DNA of 64,000 bases from Sphagnum magellanicum (taxonomy: Eukaryota > Streptophyta > Sphagnopsida > Sphagnales > Sphagnaceae), in assembly GCA_021904315.1 (NCBI GenBank), contig CM038911.1, positions 17,519,390 through 17,583,389 of the forward strand. Direction: 5' to 3'. This document shows positions 52,990 to 64,000 of this stretch, one piece after another. Both the position numbers and the translations under genes were made by a program. Numbering within the stretch: position 1 is the first letter of the stretch; each line of letters starts with the position of its first letter. The notes beneath the pieces are model-generated. The model did no database searches. It was not told the DNA's origin and saw only the letters and a program-made list of their open reading frames with translations.

Positions 52990-53430
52990 GATGCCCATGT
53001 TTATATATTCGATAAGCCATTAAAATGTTAATGGGTCATTAATAAGGCATTGAAGATTGTATATTTCCAATGGACTTTGCAAGATTTAGCTTTGGGCTTG
53101 GGGAAATAATTTTGTGAATAATCATCCAAATTGTATTTTTAAGGAATTCACTTAGGTTTTTTGTGGATGGTACCACAAGGTTCAAATGGATGAACAAGTG
53201 TACATGAGTTTGAGGAATGTTAAACAAAATGTGAATGACCAAGTTGAGGAATACTATGAATGAATCCTAAACTTACCAAATTCATTCCAATATTTAACGG
53301 ACAATCATCTACTAACTACTTTTTTAAAAGTTGGTTTGTTGCTTTAACTTCATGTTGCCATGGCTTACATGAAAAGAAATACCTTGATCCAACATTTTGA
53401 CGTGACAATAATCTATGAGGAAAGTTCAAT
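52990..53430 (+). pseudogene. Ty3/gypsy gag (capsid) domain relic
   Basis: Frames joined across frameshifts resemble the plant retrotransposon gag domain: an acidic/aromatic start (DAHVYIF), then WGNNF-NNHPNC, then DEQVYMSLRNVKQ, VEEYYE, LTDNHLLTTF and MKRNTLIQHF. Stops fall where CGA or CAA probably became TGA or TAA. Same strand as the zinc knuckles at 53536-53762 and the protease relic at 54.9 kb, giving normal gag-to-protease order. Not functional. Confidence 0.7.
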
Positions 53431-53479
53431 AGACACAAACGGTGATCCTGGGTGTGTATCCAATAATGAAAGGAGATTA

Positions 53480-53503
53480 AATAATAATAATAATAATAAT
53501 AAA
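53480..53503. repeat. AAT microsatellite in the gag relic
   Basis: About eight AAT units between the capsid and nucleocapsid remnants. Confidence 0.9.
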
Positions 53504-53535
53504 CTTCTAGCTATAGAAGCAAGCCAAAGGAGGGA

Positions 53536-53762
53536 TGTTAATATTGCAAAAAGTTTAACCATTTAGAGGAAAAATGTTTTTGAAACCCAACAACCTAAAA
53601 AATAGGTTGAAGGAAAAACAAGAAGAGGTCGTCACTGAGGTTATGGCGCAACATCCCAAATAAAGAACTTGGAGAAAGGGGAAAGCCCAAGGTGGTACTA
53701 TAGCCAATTGTACCTTTATTTACTATTATTATGGATATCCAAGACATTCATTTGTCACTTGT
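53536..53762 (+). pseudogene. Gag zinc-knuckle pair relic
   Basis: The first CX2CX4HX4C at 53536-53577 keeps all four metal ligands (TGT, TGC, CAT, TGT) but has a TAA at its second codon. The second at 53721-53762 keeps His and the last Cys, while both leading Cys codons read TAC/TAT. The two lie in different frames because of indels. Confidence 0.65.
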
Positions 53763-54599
53763 CAATGGAAAGAAGAAATCTAGGAGATGATATGTAAGAA
53801 GGTCTAAGACTAAAAATCAATCCCTAATTTGAGGGACCAAAACTTTGAGGAGGTTATTGTTAACATGATGTTGGTTGTCATTAATATGAGTAAGGCACAT
53901 GAGGAGGCATCTTTAAAAAGAGAGTGTTTCAAAGGAAAAGGGCTACAAGATTGGTACAAAGAAAAAAAAAATTAAATAATTGATGATGGATACCATTAGG
54001 GAATTAGGTAGATGCAAGGTAAAGTGGCTCATAACTATGAGGAAAAATTCCATATTTGACAGGTTTGACTAGGTGAAGGACTAACCAAACCAAAAAACCC
54101 TTCAATTTTGATGTTATTTTTCAAAAAAAATGCATACCTTATTGGAGGCCCCTATTCTATGCTTCTCTAAAAAAAACTAGCTTAGGAAACCCCAATTTGA
54201 AGTAGTTATGGACTTTATGAATTTTAAGGACTTTCATGTTATTTAAAAAATCCATAACAAAAATTCTATAAATCATATGATGTCAATTTTTTCAAACTTG
54301 TGGTTTTAAAAGAAAGACTCATCTTATTCCAATTCCCTATATAACATACTATGAATATTTGAATCATTTCAAAGTCCATATACAAAAATTGTTGCTAGTC
54401 AGCAAGTCCAAAACTTCGACTTCCAAAGTCCATAACATTTTGACCTTAATGAGTTATGCAAAACAATTTGTATATTCATTTTTATAATGAAGTTGACAAT
54501 TTAAACCCAAGTCCCTAAGTTCAAATTGAAATATATGTGCATAAATTAAGTTTCCAATCACAACACCCCTACAAAATTTAATTTGTGACATGAAAAGTG

Positions 54600-55060
54600 A
54601 ACCACTTTACCTTGCATCTACCCAATTGCATAAGGAGGAAAAGTCAATAGAGGTACCTATTGCTTTTGAACCATCTTGGCCCACACAATGCCTAAGACTA
54701 TAGTCTATTGTGGAGCATTTTGAAGTGCTACTAGTAGTTACGACATCTAAACTAGTGGAGGAGGAAGTGGGACACCAAATCTTGGATAATAAGTTTACCA
54801 GCACCATTGGACAATTGCTTAAATTAGCACCCAATTTGAACACATACCTTACTATAACCAATCAATAACCTACCCAAGGTGAAGGTAATAACCCTAAAGT
54901 TATCATCATTATGGTCATAGGAATAGTAGACATGGTGCATGTTGGAAAAACATGGTGGATGACATTCTTTTGGATGGAAGTTTAGGGGTGAATGCCATCA
55001 CAAATGGACTAAGGCAAAATTGGGATTATTGCACCCCAACCAATTCCATTCAACCTATAA
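54600..55060 (+). pseudogene. Retropepsin-like protease region relic
   Basis: LLDGSLGVNAIT, with the Asp codon at 54973-54975, aligns with the DGGSG-type active-site motif of Ty3/gypsy aspartic proteases. Upstream, about 54770-54850, a TIGQLLKLAPNL stretch resembles the region preceding the protease in plant elements. No reverse transcriptase, RNase H or integrase motif is recognised after it. Confidence 0.5.
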
Positions 55061-55554
55061 ATGCATGCATTATAGCAAAACACACCTTATTCCACGCCAC
55101 ATCCCATTCAAAGTGGAATGAAACATTTTGAATGGAATGTGAAAATGGAATAAATCACATCACCCCCAAGTGGAATGTGCCACAAATTTTAAATAACTTA
55201 TATAATATTAAATAATTCAAAGAAAAATTGTAAATTAATTAGGTGCAGCCATTGCAAAGTGGATGTGCCAAGTGCCACAAATTTTTTGGGCAAGTTTCAT
55301 TATTGGAATTAGTGTCACCATTTTTTTGGGCTACTAGAGTAGGCAAATTTGAAAAAAATTAAAGGATTTGATTTTTGGGCATGACGCACCTTCAAACTCC
55401 TTAATGGACTCAAATGTGAGTCCAAACTGAAAACAATGAAAGAGCAAAGAGTCGGGGCATGCTCCTTAGCTTGAAGCACTTTGAGGGGTAGAGAGGTGTG
55501 CCGGAGCTCCGGGATGGGACTAGGAAGAGTGATAAGCATCAACTACTCACACGG

Positions 55555-56294
55555 ACCTGCACAAAACCAACACAAGGTGGTTAGTGCATAGTTGGAGCAC
55601 TTTTGGTGTTAGGACAACCCACGGGCAACTCGAATTCACAAGACTCATCACGGCCCGGACTTGGGGGAAGCCACCACCTTCCCCCTTATAGTATACTCTG
55701 TGCCTCTCTACGAGGCCCACATCCAAATGGCTTTTTGTCCCGAGACTCTCAAGTGGGAGTCCTGAAATTGCCAAAGTCGGAATTCCCACGACTTTGGAGC
55801 CCCATAATTTTGCGTGTAGACTTCCAATCGAGATGAGGTTTGAAGCAAAGTTGTAGTCATCGTCGAGAGCTTTCCAAAGGTATGTGGCACGCTACCTACA
55901 CGCAAGGAAATCGAACCGATTCCTGACTTTTAGTGGTCGGGAGTCAAATTGTCAATTTGACTCCTGGCCTTTCTTTTGGCCATAACTTGTGTTTCAAATG
56001 TCCAAATGGGTGATGCGAGCCCATATTTTAGACATCTACGTTTCAATAGCTTTCCAATTATGTAAAAAACTTTTCAAACCAATGGGTTTTGACCCTTGCA
56101 ATCGCTCCTTGAAGATTTGGGAGTCCTTCGGGACTCCAACTCCCCAAGTGGGAATTGCCTTGGGAGTGTGAGAGTTCATTCTCTCACACTTTCCTACACT
56201 CCCGGGAGTATGAGATGTGCCTTCCGGGTCCCCCTCTTGTCTTGCCCTCTTACAAGCCCTTGCCTTGGTCGCGAACCCAAGGTTAAGGTTACAA
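55555..56294 (-). mobile_element. 700 bp interspersed repeat family, copy D (inverted)
   Basis: The reverse complement begins TGTAACCTTAACCTTGGG and carries all family blocks, including a perfect palindrome at 55940-55964 (12 bp arms, 1 nt centre), CTTGGGGGAAG and CTTGTGAATTCG. It is the most GC-rich and least decayed copy. It lies inside the putative LTR element and abuts the CACTA relic at 56294. Confidence 0.7.
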
Positions 56295-56360
56295 TAGTGC
56301 AATACCTAAGCTAAACCTAATGGGTAAATCTAGAGGCTAAACTTAATGGGTAAATTTAGT

Positions 56361-56590
56361 GGCTCAACCTAAGCTATATCTAGAGGCTAAAGTTAGGTTA
56401 AACCTAGTGGGTAAATCTAATGGCTTAACCTAAGTTATATTTAGAGGCTAAACTTAAGCTAAACCTAATGTGTAAATCTAATAGCTCAACCTAAGCTATA
56501 CCTAGTGGCTAAACTTAGGTTAAACTTAGTGACCAAATCTAATGGCTCAATTTAGGCTAAACCTAGTGCCAAACCTAATGGCTAAACATA
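56361..56590. repeat. 61 bp minisatellite built from CTAAACCTAGTGG-like words
   Basis: Higher-order units start at 56361, 56422, 56483 and 56544, a period of exactly 61 bp. Each is built of 12-13 bp CTAAACYTARTGG subunits. It resembles but does not equal the plant telomere repeat CCCTAAA. Confidence 0.85.
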
Positions 56591-56689
56591 GTGGCAACAC
56601 TTAATGGTTAAAATTTGGCTAAAATTTAGGTAAACCTAGTGGTTAAAACTAGTGACTAAACATAGTGGCTAAATTTAATGGTTAAACTT

Positions 56690-56895
56690 AGATAGGTAAG
56701 TGGGTGGTTAGGTAGGTAGGTAGTATGTAGGTAGCATGTAGGTAGGTGGATAGTAAGTAGGTAGGTTATATAAAGGTGAAAAAATATCAATAAACATTTA
56801 GGTAAATAATAGGTAGGTGGGTGGGTGGGTAATAGGTATGTAAGTAGTTGGTTGAGTAAATAGGTGGGTGAGTAGGTAGGAGATAAATACATTAT
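56690..56895. repeat. TAGG/GTGG tetranucleotide array
   Basis: Imperfect tandem TAGG, GTGG and TAGTAGG units. The complement-strand counterpart is at 19762-19895. Confidence 0.85.
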
Positions 56896-57149
56896 GGGTA
56901 GCAAACCATGTTGCATTTGAATAAAAATCATTGACCATCTTGATTAAATGTTCCACTTGACTAAAGACCATTGCATTTTGACTAAAAATCATTGGTCATC
57001 TTAACTTAATGTCACACTTGACAAAAAAATTGTTCCATTTTGACAAAATATCATTGGCCATTTTAAATAAATGTTCCATTTGACTAAAAACCCATTATAA
57101 CAAATTAGTCAAATTGAACCTTTTAAAAAACCATGATTTGTAATAGTGG

Positions 57150-58555
57150 GATTTATTATTGTGGCATTTGTTTCCAATAGAAGGGAAAATACCTTTTAGT
57201 TGGTATGTAGAACATAATTTAAGAAACAAGGATGATAATGAAGTACCTCCCTTTATGCATAGAAACCCTGACCTTGTTATTTTTTTCCATGAAAATGAAA
57301 GGGTAGTGTATGTGGAAAAGGACTTGGAGTAGCTACATGAACCTTTCCCAAGCAAGAAGGTAACCAAGTACATGAAGCCTACCATGGTATCCCCATTGAA
57401 AAAGTATTAATATCTACCATTTCAACAACTCAAATGAGGTGCCCATGACTTGTTTTTACGAGGGTGAAGGTGGTGCAAGGAAACAACCAAATGTGGAAAT
57501 GGTAGTTGAAATAAAAAAGGAAGAACCCATCCAAGAGGGGAGGTCCACTCAAACAAATCCAACTATGAAATTGTTTGAATCATTTTTGCCAGAGATGGAA
57601 GCCAAAAGGAACACACCTATTGTCACCCTTTCCCCCAGGAGATTTGTAGAGGGGACAACCTTAAAAAAACACCCCCAATCTCTTGTCCCTTCCCAACACT
57701 ATACTCCAGTGGTCAAGAAATGGAACCAATTACTTCTACTTACTTTCCTTTTATGCAAGCAACATAACCTAAAAGGGAAGTAAGGTTAAGTGGACAACAA
57801 GTTTTTTTTCCCTTGCACCCACCTAACCAACACCCATAAGGTGGAGTAAGGTTCCATGGCCAATACAAAAGGAAGGTCAATAAGAAGTAAGCAATAAAAG
57901 GAACATTCACCTATGCCTTCTTAGCAATCAATGCACACTAAATTATTAAGTGAAATGAAGCATTTACCATTACAAACTAAGTAGACCAACACTCCCCCAA
58001 CTCAAGGCAATCCAAGCAATGAGTGGCCATAGTAGTGAAAAAAATTGATAATTTGAAGGATCTATTATAGCATATTGAAAGGAAGGCAATATTTTTAAGG
58101 ACAATAGTGGGTCAATTGGAAGCCTTGAAAAAAAGGAAGGCAATTGCCATGAAGGGGCAACAAGTTGAATTATTATCCAAACACTATGTGGAGAGGATTA
58201 TTGTCTTGGAAAAACAACTCAAGGAGGAGAAGGAGGTAGTCCAATAGCTTAACCATCAATTAAATAAGAGGTGCATTGTGTTGCTGGAATTTGGAATAGA
58301 CAAGGCGTAAAGTAAAATTGCTAAAAGACAAGGTCAAGGACTTGTAAACTAACAATGACCATCAGCATGAGGTAATCAATGTGTAGATTGAAGAGTGTCT
58401 TAATTTGAATTGCAAGGTAGCCTCAAAAGGCAAACATGAAAGGACAAGAAAACCTTGATAGGATGATTAGAAAAATTTAGGGAAAAGATAATAACCTTAA
58501 CGCATTAGTAGAGTCAAATGATGGTAAGGGAGGAACCATACACAAAGGCAATAGT
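57150..58555 (+). pseudogene. Coiled-coil ORF relic within the putative LTR element
   Basis: An intact segment of 114 codons (57439-57783) is Pro/Lys/Glu-rich. Farther on, about 58030-58280, a frame with few stops has strong heptad character (IVLEKQLKEEKEVVQ), with TAG and TAA at likely former Gln codons. The family is not recognised. Its place after the protease region, where RT and integrase would be expected, is unusual. Confidence 0.4.
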
Positions 58556-60000
58556 CACTACAAGAAAATATGGTCTTTTAGAAAGTTCAACTTGACTAAA
58601 ATGTCCACATTGACCAAGGGGGCATCACAAACTTCATTGGCCACAATTTGACAATAATAATCGTGCAAAATTTGATTTTCATAAGTTCATATAGGGTGAA
58701 AGCACACTAAGGGTAAGCCATTTTTGTTCAAAAAAGGTGATGTATAACAAGTATTATAGTACACAGACATACAAGTAGATGAATGACATTTGTGTTTGAA
58801 TATCAATGTCATGTGCATTACTTATACATGAATGTCATATGCCTATTCACATTGTTTATTTAAACATAAATGTTGTATGTTATTCGTGTTGTTTACACAT
58901 GAAACTCAGGCACACAACTTTTGTGTTTAAATAATACAAACCTATGAAATAACAGATTTCACACAGATTTGGAATGAACCCATGAAGCTTGTAAATTTGT
59001 GATGGGATGGCCATTTTGTTTAAATTTTTGGGCCATGAAAAACACGAATTATTTACTAAAACAGTTGACTAAAATGATCGTTTCAACCATTTGACAAACT
59101 GAACATCTAATAAAAAAGGACATAGGTATATCAAGATGACCAAAGCCTAGTCAAATCAAGTATATTCAATGGTTTGGGCTAAATCAAATTGGCCATTTTG
59201 ATTTGACAAAGTCAAATCAATCATACTAATTTGATTACTTAACATATAAATTTGTTTAGCCTAAGGTATATACTTAATGTAATTTCATAGCTAGGCTGAG
59301 TTAGGCATATTACACTTAATAGATACCTATAATGTTTAATAGGCTACTTACATCTCACTTTTAACCATGTGTAAGTACCTAGGCTTAATACATTAATTAG
59401 CTAATATTTAATAATTATTAGTTAATACTTGATAATTTAAATTTTTAATTAATTAATTGATTATTCATGAATAAAATTTTAATTAATAACCAATAATCAA
59501 TTAATCCATCAATATATTAATTCATTAATTATTTTTAATTTTAAAATTTTAAAATTAAACTAATAGCATGTAGGTAGCCTACTAGGTATAAGTACCTACA
59601 TGCTATTTATGTACATACATGGTACCTAGGTACATGGCATAACCTACTACTTAAGTAATTAATGTAAAAAAATTGAAGTTCATTGATTAATATTACTACA
59701 TGTATAGCAAGACCAAAAAAATCAATGAAGTAGGTAAATTAATTACTCTATTATATTATTATTATTTATTAGATATATTATTAATATTATTTTAAAAAAT
59801 TAAAACATATATGTAGTGACTGTCAAAATATTGTTGATTGGTCAAAAATCTAATAAAAAAATCCAACCAGAAAAACCAATCAAAATGGCTAGGTCCAAAT
59901 TGACTTGTCAAAAATGGCACTTTGGTCAAGTTGAACATGGTGACAATTAAGGTACTTTTTGGTCAATTTTCCGGTCAAAAAAGCTATGTTTCTTGTAATG
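58556..60000. mobile_element. 1445 bp non-autonomous CACTA-type element
   Basis: The left terminus CACTACAAGAAAATATGG and the reverse complement of the right terminus, CATTACAAGAAACATAGC, are inverted repeats of the classic CACTACAAGAAA type. The outermost right base pair is decayed. Flanks AGT and AAT would be a 3 bp target duplication with one change. TTGACTAAA/GTCAAATTG subterminal words are abundant at both ends. The middle is extremely AT-rich with CTAGG words and a 13 bp-armed palindrome. No transposase. Confidence 0.75.
59564..59605. repeat. Perfect 13 bp inverted repeat
   Basis: TAGCATGTAGGTA and TACCTACATGCTA are separated by 16 nt, inside the CACTA-type element. Confidence 0.9.
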
Positions 60001-60570
60001 AATTTTCTCACCAAAATTGAATCTACCCCAAGGCATAATAAACCATTCTAGGGCAAAGGTTGAATAAAGTTAGGGGGTGATAACTTCTGAATTGAAGGCT
60101 TAGGTGGCCAAGTAAAAACACAAGGCCATGAAGGTAGCAATAACAAAGTTTAGACCTTTACAAGGAACATGTGATGTTGAAGTTGGAAAAGTAACATGAA
60201 GGCATAGGACAAGCAAGAGAAAGACCAAGTGGACTTGTCAAAGGAAAATTAGAAGCCTTTTTGGATGTAGCTCCTCTTTTCGCATTGGTGGATGAGACCA
60301 CCTCTCATTAACATCTTCCAACCTTTGTAAGGCCTTCCCACAAATCTAGCTAGATGAAAAATCCCACCACTTTATAACTAACTTAAATGATAATTCCCCA
60401 AAACACAACTTATGAGATGATATGGCATATTAAAGATCCATAGTAGCTTAAGGACCAATGGCTAAATTTGCACCTTTAGATAGTAGGGCTACCATTTCTC
60501 CTTCTAGTATAGTAGGTAGTAGTGCCTCTTTTGCTTTAAAGACCACACAAGCCAGATTATGAAGATGTAA
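60001..60570 (+). other. Eroded 3' internal region of the putative LTR element
   Basis: This continues the sequence interrupted by the CACTA insertion at 58555/60001. It reads as broken, Lys/Ser-rich frames with many stops. No integrase or other domain is recognised. Confidence 0.35.
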
Positions 60571-60573
60571 TCT

Positions 60574-60587
60574 AGGGTAGAGGGGGG
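60574..60587 (+). other. Possible polypurine tract
   Basis: AGGGTAGAGGGGGG followed by TATAATGG lies about 190 bp before the start of the alignable right long repeat. It is positioned as expected for the plus-strand primer of an LTR element, if the true LTR begins near 60590 and the left copy lost its first part. Confidence 0.35.
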
Positions 60588-60774
60588 TATAATGGTATGG
60601 GTAGAAAATCTTTCTAGACTAGCAATCCTATGGGCCTCTTAATAACTAGGTAGTTACTAGTGATAGACATGTTTATTATGTTTTAATTTATTTAGAACAT
60701 AAAGCCATTAGGTTAATTAGCCCATGCGAATGGGTGTTGATATTTGTCTACCAATCAACTAGGAGGGATTTGTG

Positions 60775-61440
60775 AAAAGATTAGGATAAGGACTTACTTT
60801 TGTGAATGGAACCTTAACATTGCGTTCTTTATGGAAATGGGAGATTAGGAAGAAGATTCTTCACATTCTTGTACAAGGATATTATGGAAGAATGAAAGAG
60901 AGGTTGTATGATGGAAGGAAGAGTAGTACAAGGGAATGTGTGAAGGTTATGGAACTTGCAAGTGTGTTCTTTTTCTCTTTTTTCTTTGCCTTCATTTCCC
61001 CTTTAGAACATGATATTAGTTCATTTGAATTTGATGTAAAAAATACCATAATTCTCATATTAGTTCCTTTTCTTCTTCCTTTAGAACTTATTTTTGGAAA
61101 TTAGTAGTTTGTTAGAAGGTAATTGTAGCAAGATGGTAAGAGTAGTTTATAGGTAGTTGGTGAAAGGCAACAACTATAATGGAGTGGACAAATAGGTGTG
61201 ATGGTATTTTTGGTTAGAGGAAATACTTTTTAAAAATTGGAAGGTAGTTACCTTCCAATCCCCCCTCCCAATTCTTCATTATAGATTTCACAATAATTAA
61301 CCTCTTTTGAGTGTTTTCTTATTGATTCTAGATTGAAGGTAGGATTGCCTTCCTAAAGTTAATCCTCTTCCTCTTTTGTGTTTGCATTTTGGTAATTCAT
61401 TTTCTACCCATCAACCTCCTATCTTGAGAATAGTAGGGCT
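60775..61440 (+). mobile_element. Right long direct repeat (putative 3' LTR, no MITE insertions)
   Basis: It is collinear with 49670-50925 but lacks both MITEs, giving two clean empty sites near 61050 and 61410. Length about 665 bp. The open frame at 60802-61104 across it is chance. Confidence 0.55.
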
Positions 61441-61444
61441 ATTG

Positions 61445-62020
61445 GGTCCACAATTATACATCAATTTAGTTCAAGACCAAGTTTGGTTCCATTTCCATTA
61501 CACATAAATAAATAAAAATTTGATGCAATTTTAGGTTGTTCCACTAAAACACATAATTCAAGATCAAAAATTATGTAGCATTCATTATGTACAACCAATC
61601 AAATGCAATGACTTGCCAAAAATGGAAGGTCAAATTAGACCTTTTTCAACATGATTGTACTTATCTACTTTACGAACCTAAACCTAGTTAAAATGGGCAA
61701 CGCCCCCCCAATTTAGGTTCTAATTCAATTTTGAACAAAACTAATTTCCTAATAAGGTTTTGATGGCAGTTCCAACAAAACTTATCAACATTGATTATAA
61801 CAATATGGCAAAACATAACATATATCATTATGTCCATGATTGGGTTTGTAGTTTAAAATGACCAACAACTACATGTGATTATAGTCAAATTGGACCCATC
61901 ACTTTTACAAGTAGTTTTTTTTGGTATTTAATCGTAAATGTCATTTCACACATGATTGTAGTCATATTTGACATTGAATTGTCAAAAATATTTTTTTAAG
62001 TATTCAACCTTGGTTAGAAG
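61445..62020. other. AT-rich DNA, no gene
   Basis: No recognisable feature. Confidence 0.5.
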
Positions 62021-62640
62021 TTTAAGTAGCCTAACCCAGGTAACCTAGGTTAGGTTTAAAACCTAACCAAGGTTAGGTCACCCAAAAGCCCTTAGTAACA
62101 TAAGATAGGTTAAGCCACCTAGGCCCCAAGCTAAGTTGCTTAGCCTAGCAAGGTCGCAAATAAAATATTTGACATTTTTTGACTCATTAATATTGATGGG
62201 GATTGAAATATAAAATTTCAATAAGTACAACCCCCTTTTTGTCATGACTGGTACACCTTGAAAGATTTTGACCCAAATCTTACCTACCCTCCTTAATTAG
62301 GCAAAAACAAATAAGTAGTTAAAGTAATTTAGGCTATTCTAGGCTATTTGAAGCTATTATATAATACATAGGTTATTATATACTAACTTAGGCTAATACT
62401 ACCTAAGCTAGTTTAGGCTACTATAACTTAATATGAATTACCTATACTTTATACTATTATAAAATACCTTGGCCACTTTAGAATACATGGGCTACTTTTA
62501 AATACTTAGGCTAAAATAACTAAAATAGCTTAATTAACCTACCTACCAAGGTTAGAATAATATCATATCTTATTTATGTAGCCTAGCTACCTTCCATACC
62601 CAAGTTGACTAATAATTGGTTAAGCAAGGTCAATGGGACA
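62020..62640. mobile_element. CTAGG-rich repeat, third copy, interrupted by a MITE fragment
   Basis: AACCTAGGTTAGG, TAGCCTAGC, TTAGGCTA and ACCTACC words fill 62020-62150 and 62280-62640. The tRNA-like core of the other two copies is not evident here. The element is split by a fragment of the 280 bp MITE family. Confidence 0.4.
62163..62278. mobile_element. Truncated third copy of the 280 bp MITE
   Basis: ATATTTGACATTTTTTGA, then CTCATTAATATTGATGGGGAT and TGGTACACCTTGAAAGATTTTGACCC, correspond to the right 40% of the MITE copies at 49.9 and 50.6 kb. Confidence 0.6.
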
Positions 62641-64000
62641 TAACTACTAGTCATGTAATTGTAATCATAATCATGTAGTCATGATTATGACTAAAGTTGC
62701 ATAAATGGTATAAAATCATGCCACATTACATGATGAAGTTGAATAGTAGGTGCAAAATGTCCTAGTCATGGATGCCATGTTTTGATGTAATGTAACATTT
62801 TATTTATTTTTACTTTGTATTATATCCAACCTTCAAGAATATGTATGATTTTTATATCCTCAAAAGTAATGGAGTAAATAAGTTTTAAAAGTAGACCAAA
62901 AATATCCTTGTTCTACGTTGTAAAAATGAATACTTTTGACCTAATTTAAAAACTTATTTGCTCCTTTACTTCCAAGGACATAAAGATCATTGTATTATTG
63001 AAGGTTGATTCTAATAAAAAGTAAAAAACTATTTCGTAACACATGTTTATCACATACTTTACAAAAGTTTCCACAACAAAAAATGGACTTTGAAACTACT
63101 TACATTTCAAACAAACATATTGAAAACATATTTTTACAATGCAAAATTTGAAAATTAATGCACAATAGTGAATAATTATGTCCAATTCTACAATTCTTCA
63201 TTTCTTCATCTCTCCATTGGTCACAACTAGAGTTTGGATCTCATAATCCTACCATTTGGTCCAACTTTTTCCTTCTTTTCCTACTTCTACATTATTGTCA
63301 TCCAATTCATTCAATTTCTATATTGATCACATCATTCTTTGCCTTTTTTGGGGTGCTACCTTTGATTTTTCCTTGGTATTCATCCTCTCTTCTTCTTGGT
63401 GAAAGATCCTTTCAATACATTTGTGACAACCTCTTTTGTCTCTCCTTCATACTCAATATGTATCTATTTTAGGATTTGGAAGCACTTACTATACAAATCT
63501 CTTCTTAGTCCACATTGCTATAAATTGTTTCATGTAAGGAGATTGAAAGTATTCCATATTGAAATGTGTTCAAAATGCCCAAAGTCAAAGATGGACCATG
63601 CTAGAATTGAATTTAGAAACATGTCATCCAAGGGGAATTTTGGCTCCTTGGCTCCATCGCTATGATTGAAAACACTCTCCATCTTATGAACAACCTTCCA
63701 AATTGTGAAAAGCATCTATAAAACAATTTGCCTATTAGCAAGCATTTAAAGGGAAAAGCTTGAAAGGCCAAATGGGAAAGACCACCTTTGTATGTATTAT
63801 AGGGTAAACAAATATGTATGAGGGAGTCATTAAATCCCCCCCCCCCCCCCCCCAATTTTTTTTTAACCTACCTTGTTTTAAGAACCTTTCAAATTGAAGG
63901 ATTCATTCACAATGCCAAAACATGTCTTTCATGACTAAAACATTTTTCAACTATGTCCTAACTTTGTCATGTAATCATATGTCCATAGTCATATATACCC
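62640..64000. other. AT-rich DNA, no gene
   Basis: No protein domain is recognised. Overlapping open frames on both strands at 63396-63855 look like chance. A poly-C run is at 63836-63853. Confidence 0.5.
63836..63853. repeat. Poly-C run of 18 bases
   Basis: Uninterrupted C run followed by AATTTT. Confidence 0.9.

Larger units (their letters stand above)
56300..57148 (-). mobile_element. Relic of a CACTA-type element, truncated
   Basis: The right end reads TTGTAATAGTG at 57138-57148, that is CACTATTACAA on the - strand. Many TTGACTAAA/GGTCAT subterminal words lie at 56900-57130, then a TAGG array, then a 61 bp minisatellite. The order mirrors the relic at 19.44-19.92 kb. The other end is missing where copy D of the 700 bp family abuts. 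Confidence 0.5.

Noticed and set aside
56361-56590. Interstitial telomere
   Set aside because: The subunits are 12-13 bp and do not contain perfect tandem CCCTAAA; the array sits in a transposon relic.

Overview
This is a 64 kb window of a land-plant nuclear genome. It is AT-rich, has GT-AG spliced genes, and is mostly decayed repeats. Only two genes can be supported: a cytokinin oxidase/dehydrogenase (CKX) on the + strand (2931-5741, five exons) and a subfamily-XII-type bHLH transcription factor on the - strand (27625-30770, six exons). Two genes in 64 kb, short introns (about 150-470 bp) and deeply eroded transposons suggest a medium or large genome. My impression is a seedless plant (lycophyte, fern or large bryophyte genome), but nothing here proves the lineage. 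There is no sign of prokaryotic or organellar DNA.

Layout. 1-2930: upstream/promoter region of CKX with GA and CTTT microsatellites. 2931-5741: CKX. 5742-27250: about 21 kb of intergenic DNA. It holds a 166/183 bp direct repeat near 7.1-7.6 kb, two copies of a short structured GGTAAAGC foldback element (11.1 and 15.0 kb), a 2 kb composite foldback (12.7-14.7 kb), CTAGG-rich elements with a tRNA-like core (17.9 kb), a CACTA-type relic (19.4 kb), a member of a roughly 700 bp repeat family (20.9 kb), a 200 bp x 3 tandem array (23.3 kb) and a coiled-coil coding relic (24.1-24.9 kb). 27250-30770: the bHLH gene, with a 120 nt hairpin and a 40 bp minisatellite just downstream of its stop. 30771-32130: its likely promoter/5' UTR. 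32138-32760: a 338 bp tandem repeat. 32.8-49.6 kb: mostly featureless AT-rich DNA with two more copies of the 700 bp family, a second CTAGG/tRNA-like element and an 89 bp CACTA-ended miniature element with an intact AAA target duplication.

49.67-61.44 kb looks like one old Ty3/gypsy-type LTR element. Long direct repeats lie 11.1 kb apart, and between them are gag-domain remnants, two pairs of CCHC zinc knuckles and a retropepsin-like motif, all full of stops and frameshifts. Reverse transcriptase and integrase were not seen. Other elements are nested in it: an inverted 700 bp family member, a CACTA relic with a 61 bp minisatellite, a 1445 bp CACTA-type element, and two roughly 280 bp MITEs that sit in one long repeat and are missing from the other. 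The last 2.5 kb is CTAGG-rich and AT-rich DNA.

The two genes are not obviously linked in function: CKX degrades cytokinin, and the bHLH factor would bind E-box DNA in the nucleus. No clearly new biological system is demonstrated. The best candidates for something undescribed are the non-autonomous foldback and tRNA-like repeat families, and the hairpin downstream of the bHLH gene.
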